Assembly: GCA_036279295.1 (NCBI GenBank)
Contig: DASUJK010000317.1
Coordinates: 1 to 64,000 of the forward strand
From: DATEPR01 sp036279295
GTDB lineage: Bacteria; Actinomycetota; Actinomycetes; Mycobacteriales; Pseudonocardiaceae
Reading direction: 5' to 3'
DNA length: 64,000 bases
Below, one piece after another: positions 33,461 to 42,190 of this stretch (positions within the stretch are counted from its first letter, which is position 1; each line of letters opens with the position of its first letter). Both the position numbers and the translations under genes were made by a program. The notes under the pieces are model-generated. The model searched no databases. It had not been told where the DNA came from and saw only the letters and a list, made by a program, of their open reading frames with translations.

Positions 33461-33742
33461 TCAGGACCGGACCAGCCGCGCGATGGCCTCGTTGGCCTCG
33501 CGCAGTTTCGTGTCCGCGACCTCGCCGCCCTCGGTGATCGCCTCACTCACGCAATGGCCGAGATGCTGTTCGATCAGTCCCAGCGAAACGGCCTGCAAGG
33601 CCTTGGTGGCGGCCGAGATCTGGGTCAGGATGTCGATGCAGTAGTCGTCGCTCTCCACCATCCGCTGCAGGCCACGCACCTGGCCCTCGATGCGACGCAG
33701 CCGGCGCAGATAGCCCGCTTTGTCCTCGCTGTAACCCGGCAT
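33461..33742 (-). CDS. csoR: Copper-sensing transcriptional repressor CsoR
   Basis: A 93-residue CsoR/RcnR-family all-helical repressor. The Cu(I)-binding fingerprint is intact: Cys35 (DDYC), His60 and Cys64 (EQHLGHC), equivalent to Cys36/His61/Cys65 of the mycobacterial protein. The N-terminal LRRLRRIEGQVRGLQRMVE matches the DNA-contacting helix. GGAGGG precedes the ATG at 33742. A TACCCC-CAC-GGGGTA palindrome lies 37 bases upstream. No copper exporter or chaperone gene is adjacent in the window, which is unusual. Confidence 0.93.
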   Translation of the reverse strand: MPGYSEDKAGYLRRLRRIEGQVRGLQRMVESDDYCIDILTQISAATKALQAVSLGLIEQHLGHCVSEAITEGGEVADTKLREANEAIARLVRS

Positions 33743-33778
33743 GACGCCCTCCACCATCAGGATTCCGACCATTGACGA

Positions 33779-33793
33779 TACCCCCACGGGGTA
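33779..33793. promoter_or_regulatory. CsoR operator
   Basis: TACCCC (33779-33784) and GGGGTA (33788-33793) form a perfect inverted repeat with a 3-base centre. This is the GC-run palindrome flanked by TA typical of CsoR boxes. Located just upstream of csoR, it indicates autoregulation by copper. Confidence 0.75.
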
Positions 33794-33855
33794 GTCAGGG
33801 CTGTCTCGTCGCGTCCCGAGGCACGGCCGGCCGGCTACCGGACGATCCATGCCGG

Positions 33856-34794
33856 TCAGCCCTGGGTGTCCTCGGCGGGCCAGCCTGCGACGGTCAGCAC
33901 GTTGCCACTCTGCCCGACGAGCCTGCCGGGCAGCCGCGCCGCGGTCAGCCACGACGGCGTCGACCAGCCGAGCACGATGGCCGCGGTGCTCGCGGTGTTG
34001 GCGTCCACACACGACGCGGCCGCGACACTCGCCGCGCGCCACGCCCGGACGGCGACGTCGCCGGTACGCGGGTCGACGATGTGGTGCACGGTCCGGCCGG
34101 CCCGCCGCCACGTCCGGCACGTGGTGCTGGACGTGGCCAGGCCACCGGACTTGATGGTCACCGTGATGTCCTGGTCGACACCGGTCACCAGGTGGTCCTC
34201 GCCGACGCCGATCCGCCAGCCGCCCTCCGGCGCCTGGCCCGCCGTGCTGATGTCGCCACCAAGGCTGACCAGCACACCACCGCCGACGGCGGCCTCGATC
34301 CGCCGCGCCGCCCGGTCCGCGGCCAGCGCCTTGGCCGTCGCCCCGAGGTCGAGGCCGACCGTGCGGGGCAGCTGTACCAGCCGATTCACCGGGTCGAACG
34401 ACACCCGCCACCAACCGGGCGCCGGGCGCGGCGGTGCGGCCGGGGTCGGGCCGTCCAGGTCGAGTTCGGCGAAGTCCCGGTCGTAGCCGAGACCGACCAC
34501 CGCGCCCGCCACGGTCGGGTCGACGACACCACCGGTCACCCGGCCGGCCCGCAGTGCGACATCGATGGCCTCGGCCAGCAGTGGGCTGACCATGACCTCG
34601 GTGCCCGCGTTGTCGTGCAGCCAGGTGATCTCGGAGTCCCGGCGGAACCGGCTACAGGCGGCGTCGATCTCGGCCAGTTCGGTGCGCAGCAGCGCCTCGG
34701 CGTCGGCCAGTGCGTTGTGGTCGGTGACCACGACGGTGGCGCTGGTGCCCAGCGCCGGGAACGTCACGCCGAGGTTCGTGTCCAGGCTGGTCAT
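33856..34794 (-). CDS. apbE: FAD:protein FMN transferase
   Basis: A 312-residue ApbE-family protein that attaches FMN covalently to Thr/Ser of target flavoproteins. Family features visible are ALGTSATVVV near the N-terminus, CSRFRRDSEI (substrate-binding segment), VDPTVAGAVVGLGYDRDF, the GLDLGATAKALAADRAA motif, LVSLGGDISTAG, and the late HHIVDPRTG. No lipoprotein signal is present, so a cytoplasmic location is predicted unless the start lies elsewhere. GGGTGGG precedes the ATG. No obvious flavoprotein partner is adjacent. Confidence 0.9.
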   Translation of the reverse strand: MTSLDTNLGVTFPALGTSATVVVTDHNALADAEALLRTELAEIDAACSRFRRDSEITWLHDNAGTEVMVSPLLAEAIDVALRAGRVTGGVVDPTVAGAVVGLGYDRDFAELDLDGPTPAAPPRPAPGWWRVSFDPVNRLVQLPRTVGLDLGATAKALAADRAARRIEAAVGGGVLVSLGGDISTAGQAPEGGWRIGVGEDHLVTGVDQDITVTIKSGGLATSSTTCRTWRRAGRTVHHIVDPRTGDVAVRAWRAASVAAASCVDANTASTAAIVLGWSTPSWLTAARLPGRLVGQSGNVLTVAGWPAEDTQG

Positions 34795-35001
34795 GACCCA
34801 CCCGTCCCGGTGGTCACGGTCTGCACGCGACGCAGGCCGGCCACTCGCGCGGCACGGCGGTCACGTGATGGTTCCCGCACGATCGGGCCGTCCCTTCCGC
34901 AGGACTACTGGCGTACGTCCAGATATACGACGCCAACCCGAATAAGGTCTGCGATCTTCCCGTGAATTTGGCACATCCACGGACAGTGACAGTTGACTCC
35001 G

Positions 35002-35691
35002 TCAGGTGACAGAGCCCGGTGGCTGGTGGGCGATGCCCTCCTCGATCGCGAACCGGGTCAGCTCCGGCCGCCGCCGCCGACCCGTCTTGTCGCGGATTCT
35101 GTCCAAATAGGACCGTACCGTGCGGATGCTGATCGCCATCGTCTCCGCGATGTCGGCATCGCGCTCACCAGCCGCGACGAGCGACAGCACCCGCCGTTCC
35201 TGCGCGGACAGTTCGATCCTCGGGCCTGCCTGCCGCTCCCGGGACGAGTTCAGCACGAACGCGGCCAGGATCGGCGACACGTAGCTGTTGCCGGCCGCGA
35301 TCGCCCGGATGGCACGGAGGATCTCGGCGCCGTCCGTGTCCTTGGACAGGTAGCCGCGCGCGCCAGCCGCGATCGCGCCGAGCACCTCGGGCTGGCCCGC
35401 GTGCGCGGACACGACGAGCACCCGGTGCCCCATGCCGACGATCTCCAGCACCGCGGCGGCGTCCCGGACACCGTGCAGCTTCAGGTCCAGCACCACCACA
35501 CCACCTGGCGGCTGCCGGCCGGCCGCGAACCTGGCCACCGAATCGGCGACCACACCGAGTTCGATGTCCGCGGTCTCCTCCAGCACCCTGGCCACCGCGG
35601 CCCGGTACAGCGGATGGTCCTCGACGACGCCGACCAGGATGCGGCCGGCCGGGGTCGGCTGTTCGGCTTCGGTCGACACGGTCCCGGTCAT
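35002..35691 (-). CDS. NarL/LuxR-family response regulator of the ESX locus
   Basis: A 229-residue two-component response regulator. The receiver domain has the acidic pair in GVVEDHPLYR, the phospho-acceptor Asp in VVVLDLKLHG and the conserved Lys in YLSKDTDG. The C-terminal LuxR helix-turn-helix (LSAQERRVLSLVAAGERDAD, ETMAISIRTVRSYLDRI) binds DNA. Its ATG overlaps the eccB stop by four bases, so it is made with the secretion machinery. The only histidine kinase in the window is at the opposite end of the ESX locus (55371-56711) and is the likely partner. Confidence 0.92.
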   Translation of the reverse strand: MTGTVSTEAEQPTPAGRILVGVVEDHPLYRAAVARVLEETADIELGVVADSVARFAAGRQPPGGVVVLDLKLHGVRDAAAVLEIVGMGHRVLVVSAHAGQPEVLGAIAAGARGYLSKDTDGAEILRAIRAIAAGNSYVSPILAAFVLNSSRERQAGPRIELSAQERRVLSLVAAGERDADIAETMAISIRTVRSYLDRIRDKTGRRRRPELTRFAIEEGIAHQPPGSVT

Positions 35692-37109
35692 CGGCCACCG
35701 CCCGATGCCACGACGACCTGCCGTGCGGCCACCGGATCGAGACTCGGCCCGGTGGGCAGCAGGGCCAGCAGCGTGCCGGCCACCTGCTTCGGCGTGACAC
35801 CGGCATAACCGAGCGCGGCAGCCGCGTCCTGGCTGGGCACCGGGTACTTCGTGCCAGCGTCGGTGATCAGGTACATGGCGCCGGTCCCGCCACCGCTGCC
35901 GACCCGTTCCCGGACCAGCGTGCCGGACCCCGGTGGCACGTACACCTCGTCGGCGACCCGGTCGTCGGCACGCTCGCCGACCCGCATCACCGCAGCACCC
36001 TGTGGCAGTGGCAGTCGGGTGGCCGCGACGATCGCGGAGTCGTCGGTGCCGTCGCCGACCGCGCACACCACGGCGTTCGGACCGATCGTGGCCACGGTGG
36101 GCAGCGAACGCGGGTAGTCGGCCGGGCCGGTCTGCGGAGTGACCGGTGCGCGGGCTGCGCCGGCCAGCGCTGCGACCGACAGCCGCACGACGCTCGGCCT
36201 GCCGTTCGGGTAGGCGGCGATGTTGGCCGAGTCGCCCAGCACCAGTCGCGCCTCGGTCGCGCCGATCGGGGCCACCCCGTCGGCCTGGACGAGGTAGTAG
36301 GAGCCGTCACCGAGCACCTGGCCGACGAGTGTCGGTGTGCCGCCGATCGTCGGCCCGGGCGCACCGGCGTCCGGCACCGCGAGCGGCGCGAGATCACGAC
36401 CGGCCGGCACGGTGTCCAGCCAGCTGTCGGCCACCGGTGTCGGTGGCACGTCCTCATAACCGAGTGCTGCCGCGGCGGCACCCGTCAATCGGAATCGGTG
36501 TCCGGCGGTGAGCAGGAATTCACCACCGGATGACGGCGTGACGAACAATGCCTGACCGACTGGTAACGAATGTCCGGTGAGCGCGGCGCCACTGAGGATG
36601 ACCGTGGACACCGGTTGGGCAGCGGCCGGCAGATCCGGCGGTGTCCTCGTGCAACTCGCAAATGTGTTGTCGGACAACGAACCCGAGGCCGGCAGCGAAT
36701 CGGGCGCGCCGGGAATACCGAGCATCGCGCCCCTGGAGGCCGAGCCGAGTGAACTCGATGACACAGTGACCGTGGTGTCCGCGTTGCCTCCGGCCAGCAG
36801 CCGGGCCGACGCGTAGTTGAGCACGGGATGCAGCAGTCCATCCTGGCCAAGGACGTATCTGGCTCCCGTTTCCCGCTCGACGATCACCTGGCCACCCTGA
36901 CGCCAGTCCGCGGCACCGGACGGGTTGAGCAACCCGATGACACCGAATGCCGCCGCCGTCAGTACCGCCGCCGCGACACCGAGAATGGTGCCCAGTACCA
37001 ACCGCCGACTGGGTGATGCCGGATGGTTGGCGTCAGCGGTGACCAATGCGGATATCAGACGGCGGCGCAGGAACTGGTATGCCTGGATCTGATCGCGCTG
37101 TGTCCACAC
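35688..37109 (-). CDS. eccB: Type VII secretion protein EccB
   Basis: A 473-residue ESX core component. The cytoplasmic N-terminus carries the family-defining WTQRDQIQAYQFLRRRLISAL. One transmembrane helix follows (LVLGTILGVAAAVLTAAAFGVIGLL), then a large extracytoplasmic domain with repeated segments of similar layout (for example ADGVAPIGATEARLVLG, DAGTKYPVPSQDAAAALGY), as in EccB1/EccB5. GTG 37109 is chosen because the family begins at that residue and a run of G lies about ten bases before it. It is divergent from eccE across a palindromic promoter and coupled to the response regulator. Confidence 0.95.
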   Translation of the reverse strand: MWTQRDQIQAYQFLRRRLISALVTADANHPASPSRRLVLGTILGVAAAVLTAAAFGVIGLLNPSGAADWRQGGQVIVERETGARYVLGQDGLLHPVLNYASARLLAGGNADTTVTVSSSSLGSASRGAMLGIPGAPDSLPASGSLSDNTFASCTRTPPDLPAAAQPVSTVILSGAALTGHSLPVGQALFVTPSSGGEFLLTAGHRFRLTGAAAAALGYEDVPPTPVADSWLDTVPAGRDLAPLAVPDAGAPGPTIGGTPTLVGQVLGDGSYYLVQADGVAPIGATEARLVLGDSANIAAYPNGRPSVVRLSVAALAGAARAPVTPQTGPADYPRSLPTVATIGPNAVVCAVGDGTDDSAIVAATRLPLPQGAAVMRVGERADDRVADEVYVPPGSGTLVRERVGSGGGTGAMYLITDAGTKYPVPSQDAAAALGYAGVTPKQVAGTLLALLPTGPSLDPVAARQVVVASGGGR

Positions 37110-37182
37110 CGTCGTAGCCCCCGAGCTTCGCCGTATTTCCACCGTTCGCAACGTGTCAATGTGATTTCGCTGTACGCGGCCC

Positions 37183-37204
37183 GGTGAGCATACCTATGCT
37201 CACC
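37183..37204. promoter_or_regulatory. 22-bp perfect palindrome in the eccB/eccE divergent promoter
   Basis: GGTGAGCATA (37183-37192) and TATGCTCACC (37195-37204) are separated by two bases. Each arm presents TATGCT, a possible -10 hexamer, one per strand. On the plus strand transcription from it would begin at about 37207-37209, the A of the eccE ATG, which has no ribosome-binding site, so a leaderless message is likely. A regulator bound here would block both divergent arms. Confidence 0.75.
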
Positions 37205-37208
37205 TGAT

Positions 37209-38390
37209 ATGAGCACCCAATCGGCCACGCAATCGTCTCAACCGGTCGCGTCGCCTGCGGCACCCAAGCGCGGCAAGCGATCCAGCCGCGCGGGTGGCCG
37301 AATCGGACTGTTCCGCCCGGTGCGGGTCGGCCAGGTCGCGCTGTGGGAACTGGCGATTGTCGCGGTGGCCGCGACCGTCCTGCCGTGGCGGGCGGTGAGC
37401 ATCGTGGTCGCCGGCCTCGCCGTGGTGGCGATCGGCGTCACGTCGGTGCGTTGGTCCGGGCTGTGCGCCTACCAGTGGATCGGCGTGCACCTTCGGTTCC
37501 GGCGCGGGCCCGGCACGGTCAAGGGCAATGATCCACTCGGCATCCTGGTGCCCGGCCTGCGTTTCCGGCGCCAGATCGACAGGGCGGGCAACCGCGCGGG
37601 TATCGCCGAACTCGACGACTCGATGATCGCGGTGGTGCGGCTCACGCCGTCCGCGAATCCCGATTCCGCCGCGCTTCTCACTGTGCTTGCGGAAACATTC
37701 AATCGAACAGACATCCGGTTGGCCGCCGCCCAACTCGTGGTCTGGTCGGTGCCCAGCCCGCCGAGGGCGCACTACTACGGCGACCGCCGCGACACCGAGC
37801 CGATCCGGGTGCACTGGCTCGCCCTGCGCTACCGGCCTGCCGACGCGCCTGCCGCGACCGTGGCCAGGGGCGGCGGCGAGACCGGAGCGGCACGGGCCAC
37901 CGCGACGGCCGCGCTGACCATGGTCGGCAGGCTCGCCCACGCAGGCTACGGCGGTGTCGTGCTGGACGAATCCGAGTTGCGCCAGGAACTTCTCGTCGCA
38001 CTGGGCTCGGATCACGCCGCGCTGGGCGGAAATCTCGGTGTCACGGTGAAGGAGACCTGGCACGACTGGTCGATCGGCACGCTGCGGCAGATCACCTACC
38101 TGCCCACGTCGACGGCCGACGGTCGGGCGGTGCTCGGCAGGTTCTTGCCGCAGGCCGCGTTCACCTGTACGTCGTACTCGTTGCGGCGCACCGCACACGG
38201 CCGCCAATTCGGTCAGGCAATGGTGCGGATCGGCATGCACCCGACCACTCGGGTGCCGGAGGTGCGACAGATCAGCAAAGCGCTCGGTGTCAGCTTGCTG
38301 ATGCGCAACGGCAGGCATGGTGAATCGATCGTAGACAACCTGCCCTTGGCGTTTTCTTGTCGTCAGACAGCGCCCCGGACAGCTGCGTAG
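37209..38390 (+). CDS. eccE: Type VII secretion protein EccE
   Basis: A 393-residue EccE-family membrane protein. After a basic N-terminus of about 42 residues there are two adjacent membrane helices (WELAIVAVAATVLPW, VSIVVAGLAVVAIGV), then a soluble domain of about 300 residues with the EccE core (DDSMIAVVRLTP, GYGGVVLDESELRQELLVAL, TSYSLRRTAHGRQFGQAMVR). Assigned from topology, this core and context. It has no ribosome-binding site and begins four bases after the palindrome. Its end overlaps eccD by 28 bases tail to tail. Confidence 0.85.
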   Translation: MSTQSATQSSQPVASPAAPKRGKRSSRAGGRIGLFRPVRVGQVALWELAIVAVAATVLPWRAVSIVVAGLAVVAIGVTSVRWSGLCAYQWIGVHLRFRRGPGTVKGNDPLGILVPGLRFRRQIDRAGNRAGIAELDDSMIAVVRLTPSANPDSAALLTVLAETFNRTDIRLAAAQLVVWSVPSPPRAHYYGDRRDTEPIRVHWLALRYRPADAPAATVARGGGETGAARATATAALTMVGRLAHAGYGGVVLDESELRQELLVALGSDHAALGGNLGVTVKETWHDWSIGTLRQITYLPTSTADGRAVLGRFLPQAAFTCTSYSLRRTAHGRQFGQAMVRIGMHPTTRVPEVRQISKALGVSLLMRNGRHGESIVDNLPLAFSCRQTAPRTAA

Positions 38391-39757
38391 ACATTCACCA
38401 CAACGCCAGCGATCGGGATCAGCGCGAGCAGGCTGAGGAACTCCACCACGTCCAGCAGCCGCGACCAGTGCGGTGATCTGCGACCTTTACGCACGCGATT
38501 CGCATACAGCAGGCTGATCACCCCGGCCGCGGCCAGCACGGCGCACGCGACGAACTGGCTGAACTGGGTGCCATGGCCGGCCAGCCAGGCGCCGAGCAGC
38601 GCCAGCGTGGCCAGTCCGGTGCCGACCAGCACCAGCCGTTGCGCCGCTCCCGCGTACGAGCGGGAGCGCAGCAGCCACGCCAGAGCCAGCACCGCGACCA
38701 ACGCCACCTGCCAGACCGAGTCGCCCCGGGTCAGCACGAGCACCGAGCCGATCACCACCAGCCCGAACGCGCCAAGCAATGCGGTCAGCATGCCTTCCGC
38801 AATGGACGTCTGGCCGAGCACCGACTCGTCCATCGTCGGTTTCTCCTCGGCACGGAAGGAATCCATGTCCGACGGCACGGTCGGCAGCGGCAGCCTGGCC
38901 AGGCGCAACGAGATCATCGGCGCCACCGCACCCAGCGCGGTCGCCACCACCGGTAGCACGGCGGCCACCTCGGCCGCGGTGCTACCGCTCAACAACACGA
39001 CGGCCGCGCCGATCGCACCGAACGCGGCAGCCACGGTCACGGTGATGAACCACGCCACCCGATGTGCGACGGCGACCACCACGAGCACGCCGTACAACGT
39101 GACCGCGGCCAGTCCGACGGCCAACGGCCCGGCGCCGAACGCGAACACGTGCGGCGGCAACGCGGTCATGCCGGCCAACAACGCGGCCGGCACCCCGGCT
39201 GCGGCAGCGGCCACACCGGCTTCCGCGTCGCCGTAGGCCCTGCCCAGCGCACCGCCGGCCAGCAACATCGACACGGCCAGCGTGGCGCAGCCGACCGGGG
39301 CCAGCACGGTGCCGGACAGGCTGTGCAGCAACAGGAGTGTCGTGCCGACCAGCAGCACGGCCGTCGCCCCGACGGCGATGCGGTAAGCGACCTTCGGCCC
39401 CCACGCGCCAGCCCTGCTCTCGGCCGCGCTGGCGATCGCGTCGATGACGTCGTCGAACACCAGCGGCGCGACCTGGCGCTCACGGGGGTTCAGGTACAGC
39501 ACGTCACCATCGCGGATACCGGCCGCGGTGACGGTCAGGCCGGCAGGGAACGCGGCACCACCCAACCTGGACAGCACCCAGCCCGGATTCTCCGACGACG
39601 CCTGGCCTTCCGCACCGGCCAGCCGGATCAGCTGTGGCACCAACTCGGCCAGCGTGGCACGCACCGGCAGTGCGACATCAACCCTGGCGAACGGCGTGAC
39701 GACGGTGACCCGGCACGTCGGGGCGACCCCGGTGGGCGCTGGCTGTGTCGTGGTCAC
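38363..39757 (-). CDS. eccD: Type VII secretion protein EccD
   Basis: A 464-residue channel component. The N-terminal about 95 residues form the ubiquitin-like YukD domain (CRVTVVTPFARVDVALPVRA, GIRDGDVLYLNP). About 11 hydrophobic segments follow, as in mycobacterial EccD. The linker RLARLPLPTVPSDMDSF before the second half of the helices is typical. Its ATG overlaps the YbaB-like gene stop by four bases, so it is translated from the long minus-strand substrate operon. Confidence 0.93.
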   Translation of the reverse strand: MTTTQPAPTGVAPTCRVTVVTPFARVDVALPVRATLAELVPQLIRLAGAEGQASSENPGWVLSRLGGAAFPAGLTVTAAGIRDGDVLYLNPRERQVAPLVFDDVIDAIASAAESRAGAWGPKVAYRIAVGATAVLLVGTTLLLLHSLSGTVLAPVGCATLAVSMLLAGGALGRAYGDAEAGVAAAAAGVPAALLAGMTALPPHVFAFGAGPLAVGLAAVTLYGVLVVVAVAHRVAWFITVTVAAAFGAIGAAVVLLSGSTAAEVAAVLPVVATALGAVAPMISLRLARLPLPTVPSDMDSFRAEEKPTMDESVLGQTSIAEGMLTALLGAFGLVVIGSVLVLTRGDSVWQVALVAVLALAWLLRSRSYAGAAQRLVLVGTGLATLALLGAWLAGHGTQFSQFVACAVLAAAGVISLLYANRVRKGRRSPHWSRLLDVVEFLSLLALIPIAGVVVNVYAAVRGAV

Positions 39758-40080
39758 GGCCGGAACTCGGGCCGCTCGATCCGGGACGCGGCCTCGATCA
39801 CCGGTGCGAACCGGGCGCTGCTCGCCTCGGCCAGCTTGTGCAGGCCGTCGTTGACCGCCTCCAGCACGATGTCCCCGAGGTCCCGCGCGTTGTACCTGCG
39901 CATCGTCTCCGGGTCGATGGAGATCTCGGTGAACCGGCCGGTGCCCTGCACGGACACGGTGACCTCACCGTTGCGGGACGTGCCGGTGATCCGCATCGCC
40001 TCGACGCTGCGCTGAATGCGCCGCACCTGGTCGGTCTGCCTGCGCACACGGTCCAGCAGGCCGGCGACGTCGGTATCCAT
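39754..40080 (-). CDS. YbaB/EbfC-family protein (EspL-like)
   Basis: A 108-residue protein of the YbaB/EbfC nucleoid-associated fold. A helical N-terminus (LLDRVRRQTDQVRRIQRSVE) is followed by the family beta-strands (SRNGEVTVSVQGTGRFTEIS). Small YbaB-like proteins, for example EspL, occur in actinobacterial ESX clusters, where they are linked to substrate stability or expression. ATG 40080 has GAAGGCGAG before it. Translation is coupled to eccD downstream. Confidence 0.85.
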   Translation of the reverse strand: MDTDVAGLLDRVRRQTDQVRRIQRSVEAMRITGTSRNGEVTVSVQGTGRFTEISIDPETMRRYNARDLGDIVLEAVNDGLHKLAEASSARFAPVIEAASRIERPEFRP

Positions 40081-40091
40081 CTCGCCTTCGA

Positions 40092-40577
40092 TCAAGGTAT
40101 CTCTCCCTGCCTGATATGGAAGCTGGCCACCAGCAACTGGAAGTCCGGGATCACGTCCTGTGCCTGTTCGGGCCGGCACGTGCAGGCCAGTTCGACCACC
40201 AGCCGGTCGTGCGGGGCGTCGCCGAGCGGGATGGTCAGGTGCACCTGCGACTGCACCAGCACCCCGTCCTCGGTGCGCAACCGGACGACCTGGGCGATGC
40301 CCGGCGCCCTGTCGTTGCCGACATCCTGTTTGTCCACAACGGACACTTCAAGCACCGAAGCGGCCAGCCTGCGCACCGACTCCGCAGCGACCGTGTCGAT
40401 GTCGGCGTCGTCATCCCTGCGCAGGACCCCGATCGTCACGTTCGGCGTGAAGTCGGTCCGGTCGCCGTCCTTGACCAGCACAAAGGCCGCCCCGGTGTCG
40501 TCAGGGTCGGCCGCCCGCCAGCCGTCCGGCACGTCGAACCCGACCGGCACGTCGATGTGTTCCGGCGCCGTCACCAT
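40092..40577 (-). CDS. LpqN/DcrB-like protein of the ESX cluster
   Basis: A 161-residue soluble protein with the mixed alpha/beta pattern of the LpqN/DcrB (Mog1/PsbP-like) fold: PVGFDVPDGWRAADPDD, FTPNVTIGVLRRDDDADID, GIAQVVRLRTEDGVLV and LVVELACTCRPEQAQDVIPD. It has no signal peptide, unlike LpqN lipoproteins, so it is probably cytoplasmic. Such proteins are common between substrate genes and eccD in actinobacterial ESX loci. They may act as substrate chaperones, analogous to EspG; that is inference. Its start lies in the stop region of the preceding gene. Confidence 0.75.
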   Translation of the reverse strand: MVTAPEHIDVPVGFDVPDGWRAADPDDTGAAFVLVKDGDRTDFTPNVTIGVLRRDDDADIDTVAAESVRRLAASVLEVSVVDKQDVGNDRAPGIAQVVRLRTEDGVLVQSQVHLTIPLGDAPHDRLVVELACTCRPEQAQDVIPDFQLLVASFHIRQGEIP

Positions 40578-42190
40578 GCACCCGCATAGGGTCCCGCGGT
40601 GATCATGGCGTTGCCGATGGCGTGCGCCGCCTGGCCAGCCGCGTACTCGACCGAGCCTGCTGCGCTCTCCACCGCGTTCATCGCGGCGCCACCATACTGC
40701 TGGGCGGTGTTCACCAGTTTCGGCACGTCGATGTCGATGTTCGCGCCGACGCTGGCACCGACACCGAGCGCGGCCCCGGCTTTCGCGTTCACCACGATGT
40801 GGCCGTTGTTCCAGGTCGCCTGGCCGTCGAACTGGGCACCGATGCCGGCCTGCAACGACCCGGTCGCGCCGACACCGACCCCGGCCACATCGGCGTTCGC
40901 GGTGCCGGTGACCTGCGCGCCCGCGAACAGGTTGGCGTGCGCCTCCAGCCCGTTCACACCCGCCGTCAGGTGGCCGGCTGCGTCCGCGCCGACCATCGCG
41001 TCGCCGGTGGCCGCAGCGTTCACCGGACCCGCGGTGTACGAGCCGGAGGCGTTCGCGTCGACCAGGGTGGCCTTGAGGTCGCCGCCGGCCTGCAACTGTC
41101 CACCGTGGATGGACAGGTTCGCGTTGTCGGTGGCCCGCAGCCCGGCGTCGAACTCGGCGGTGCCGTGCAGCGTGCCGAGGCCACCGAGTTCCGTCGAGCC
41201 GGTCGTCTTGTCGTCGACCAGTGAACCGTCGTACAGCGTCTGGTTGCCCGTGTTGGCAAGCGTGATGTTGGTGTCGTGGATGAGCTTGGTGGTCGTGGAC
41301 GCGTCCTCCGGCGGGCCGGCCAGCGAGCCGAACGGCGTGTTCGCCTTCAGCGGCGTGCCAGCCGACTGGAGGCCGTCGCTGGTCAGCGAGTACCAACCGG
41401 TGTTGCCGAAGACCGACGGGCTCGACCTGGGCATCCGGCGGCCGTCCAGCACACTCTGGCCGCTCATCCAGGACAGCGCGCCCAGCCGCAGGTGGCTCGG
41501 GTCCGGGTCGGTGCCGTACGTGGACCTGTACCAGCTCTTGAACCACGGCTGGTTGGCCAGCGCGGTCTTGAGCGCCTTGTTCTTGTCGATCTCGACCGAG
41601 CCGAAGTGCTTCTGCTCGGGACCGCCGCCCTCGGCCGCGGTCGCGGACACGCCGAACAGTCCGGCCAGCGTCTGGCCGACCTGGTCGACCAGCGTCTTGG
41701 CCGCGCTGACCGCCGAGTTGCCCAGTTGCTGCGCTGCCCGCACGAACGCCCCGACAGCACCGGCGGCCGCCGTGCGCGACTCGTTGATCAACGTCCGCCC
41801 GGCCTGCTGGAACTGGGCGACGATACTGTCCATCTGGGACTTGCCGGCCCGCAACAGGGACGCTGCCGCGGTCAGCCGCTGCGCCTCCTGCCGGATGCTG
41901 GCCGCGATCGAGTCCACCTGTCCGGTCAGCTGGCCGGTCGCGGTGCGGTACGCGTTGTACGCGCTGCCCTCCCACGTGCTGGCCAGCGTGTCGGCGCGCT
42001 GGCCGAGGTCGGTGGACGCGGCGGCCAGCCCGGTGGCCTGGTCCTCGTGTCTGGTCGCGGTCGCCTGGATGGAGTCCGGATCGCCGGTGACCATCGTCTG
42101 GTAGCCGGTCACCACGTCCTGGTAGGACTTAAGGATCGAGCTGATCACGCCGGACATGTCCACGACGCCCGAGCCCTGCATCGTGGTCAC
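40571..42190 (-). CDS. Large WXG100-type ESX substrate with Ala/Gly solenoid C-terminus
   Basis: A 539-residue candidate substrate. Residues 1-150 are a helical-hairpin WXG100 domain with the turn motif WEGSAYNAYRTATGQ. After a second helical stretch there is a globular part (PWFKSWYRSTYGTDPDPSHL, FGNTGWYSLTSDG). The last about 220 residues are an Ala/Gly-rich repeat (SYTAGPVNAAATGDAMVGAD, GVGVGATGSLQAGIGAQFDG, KAGAALGVGASVGANIDIDV) resembling the C-termini of polymorphic-toxin-like actinobacterial proteins. GTG start overlaps the preceding stop by four bases. No catalytic domain is recognisable. Confidence 0.75.
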   Translation of the reverse strand: MTTMQGSGVVDMSGVISSILKSYQDVVTGYQTMVTGDPDSIQATATRHEDQATGLAAASTDLGQRADTLASTWEGSAYNAYRTATGQLTGQVDSIAASIRQEAQRLTAAASLLRAGKSQMDSIVAQFQQAGRTLINESRTAAAGAVGAFVRAAQQLGNSAVSAAKTLVDQVGQTLAGLFGVSATAAEGGGPEQKHFGSVEIDKNKALKTALANQPWFKSWYRSTYGTDPDPSHLRLGALSWMSGQSVLDGRRMPRSSPSVFGNTGWYSLTSDGLQSAGTPLKANTPFGSLAGPPEDASTTTKLIHDTNITLANTGNQTLYDGSLVDDKTTGSTELGGLGTLHGTAEFDAGLRATDNANLSIHGGQLQAGGDLKATLVDANASGSYTAGPVNAAATGDAMVGADAAGHLTAGVNGLEAHANLFAGAQVTGTANADVAGVGVGATGSLQAGIGAQFDGQATWNNGHIVVNAKAGAALGVGASVGANIDIDVPKLVNTAQQYGGAAMNAVESAAGSVEYAAGQAAHAIGNAMITAGPYAGAW

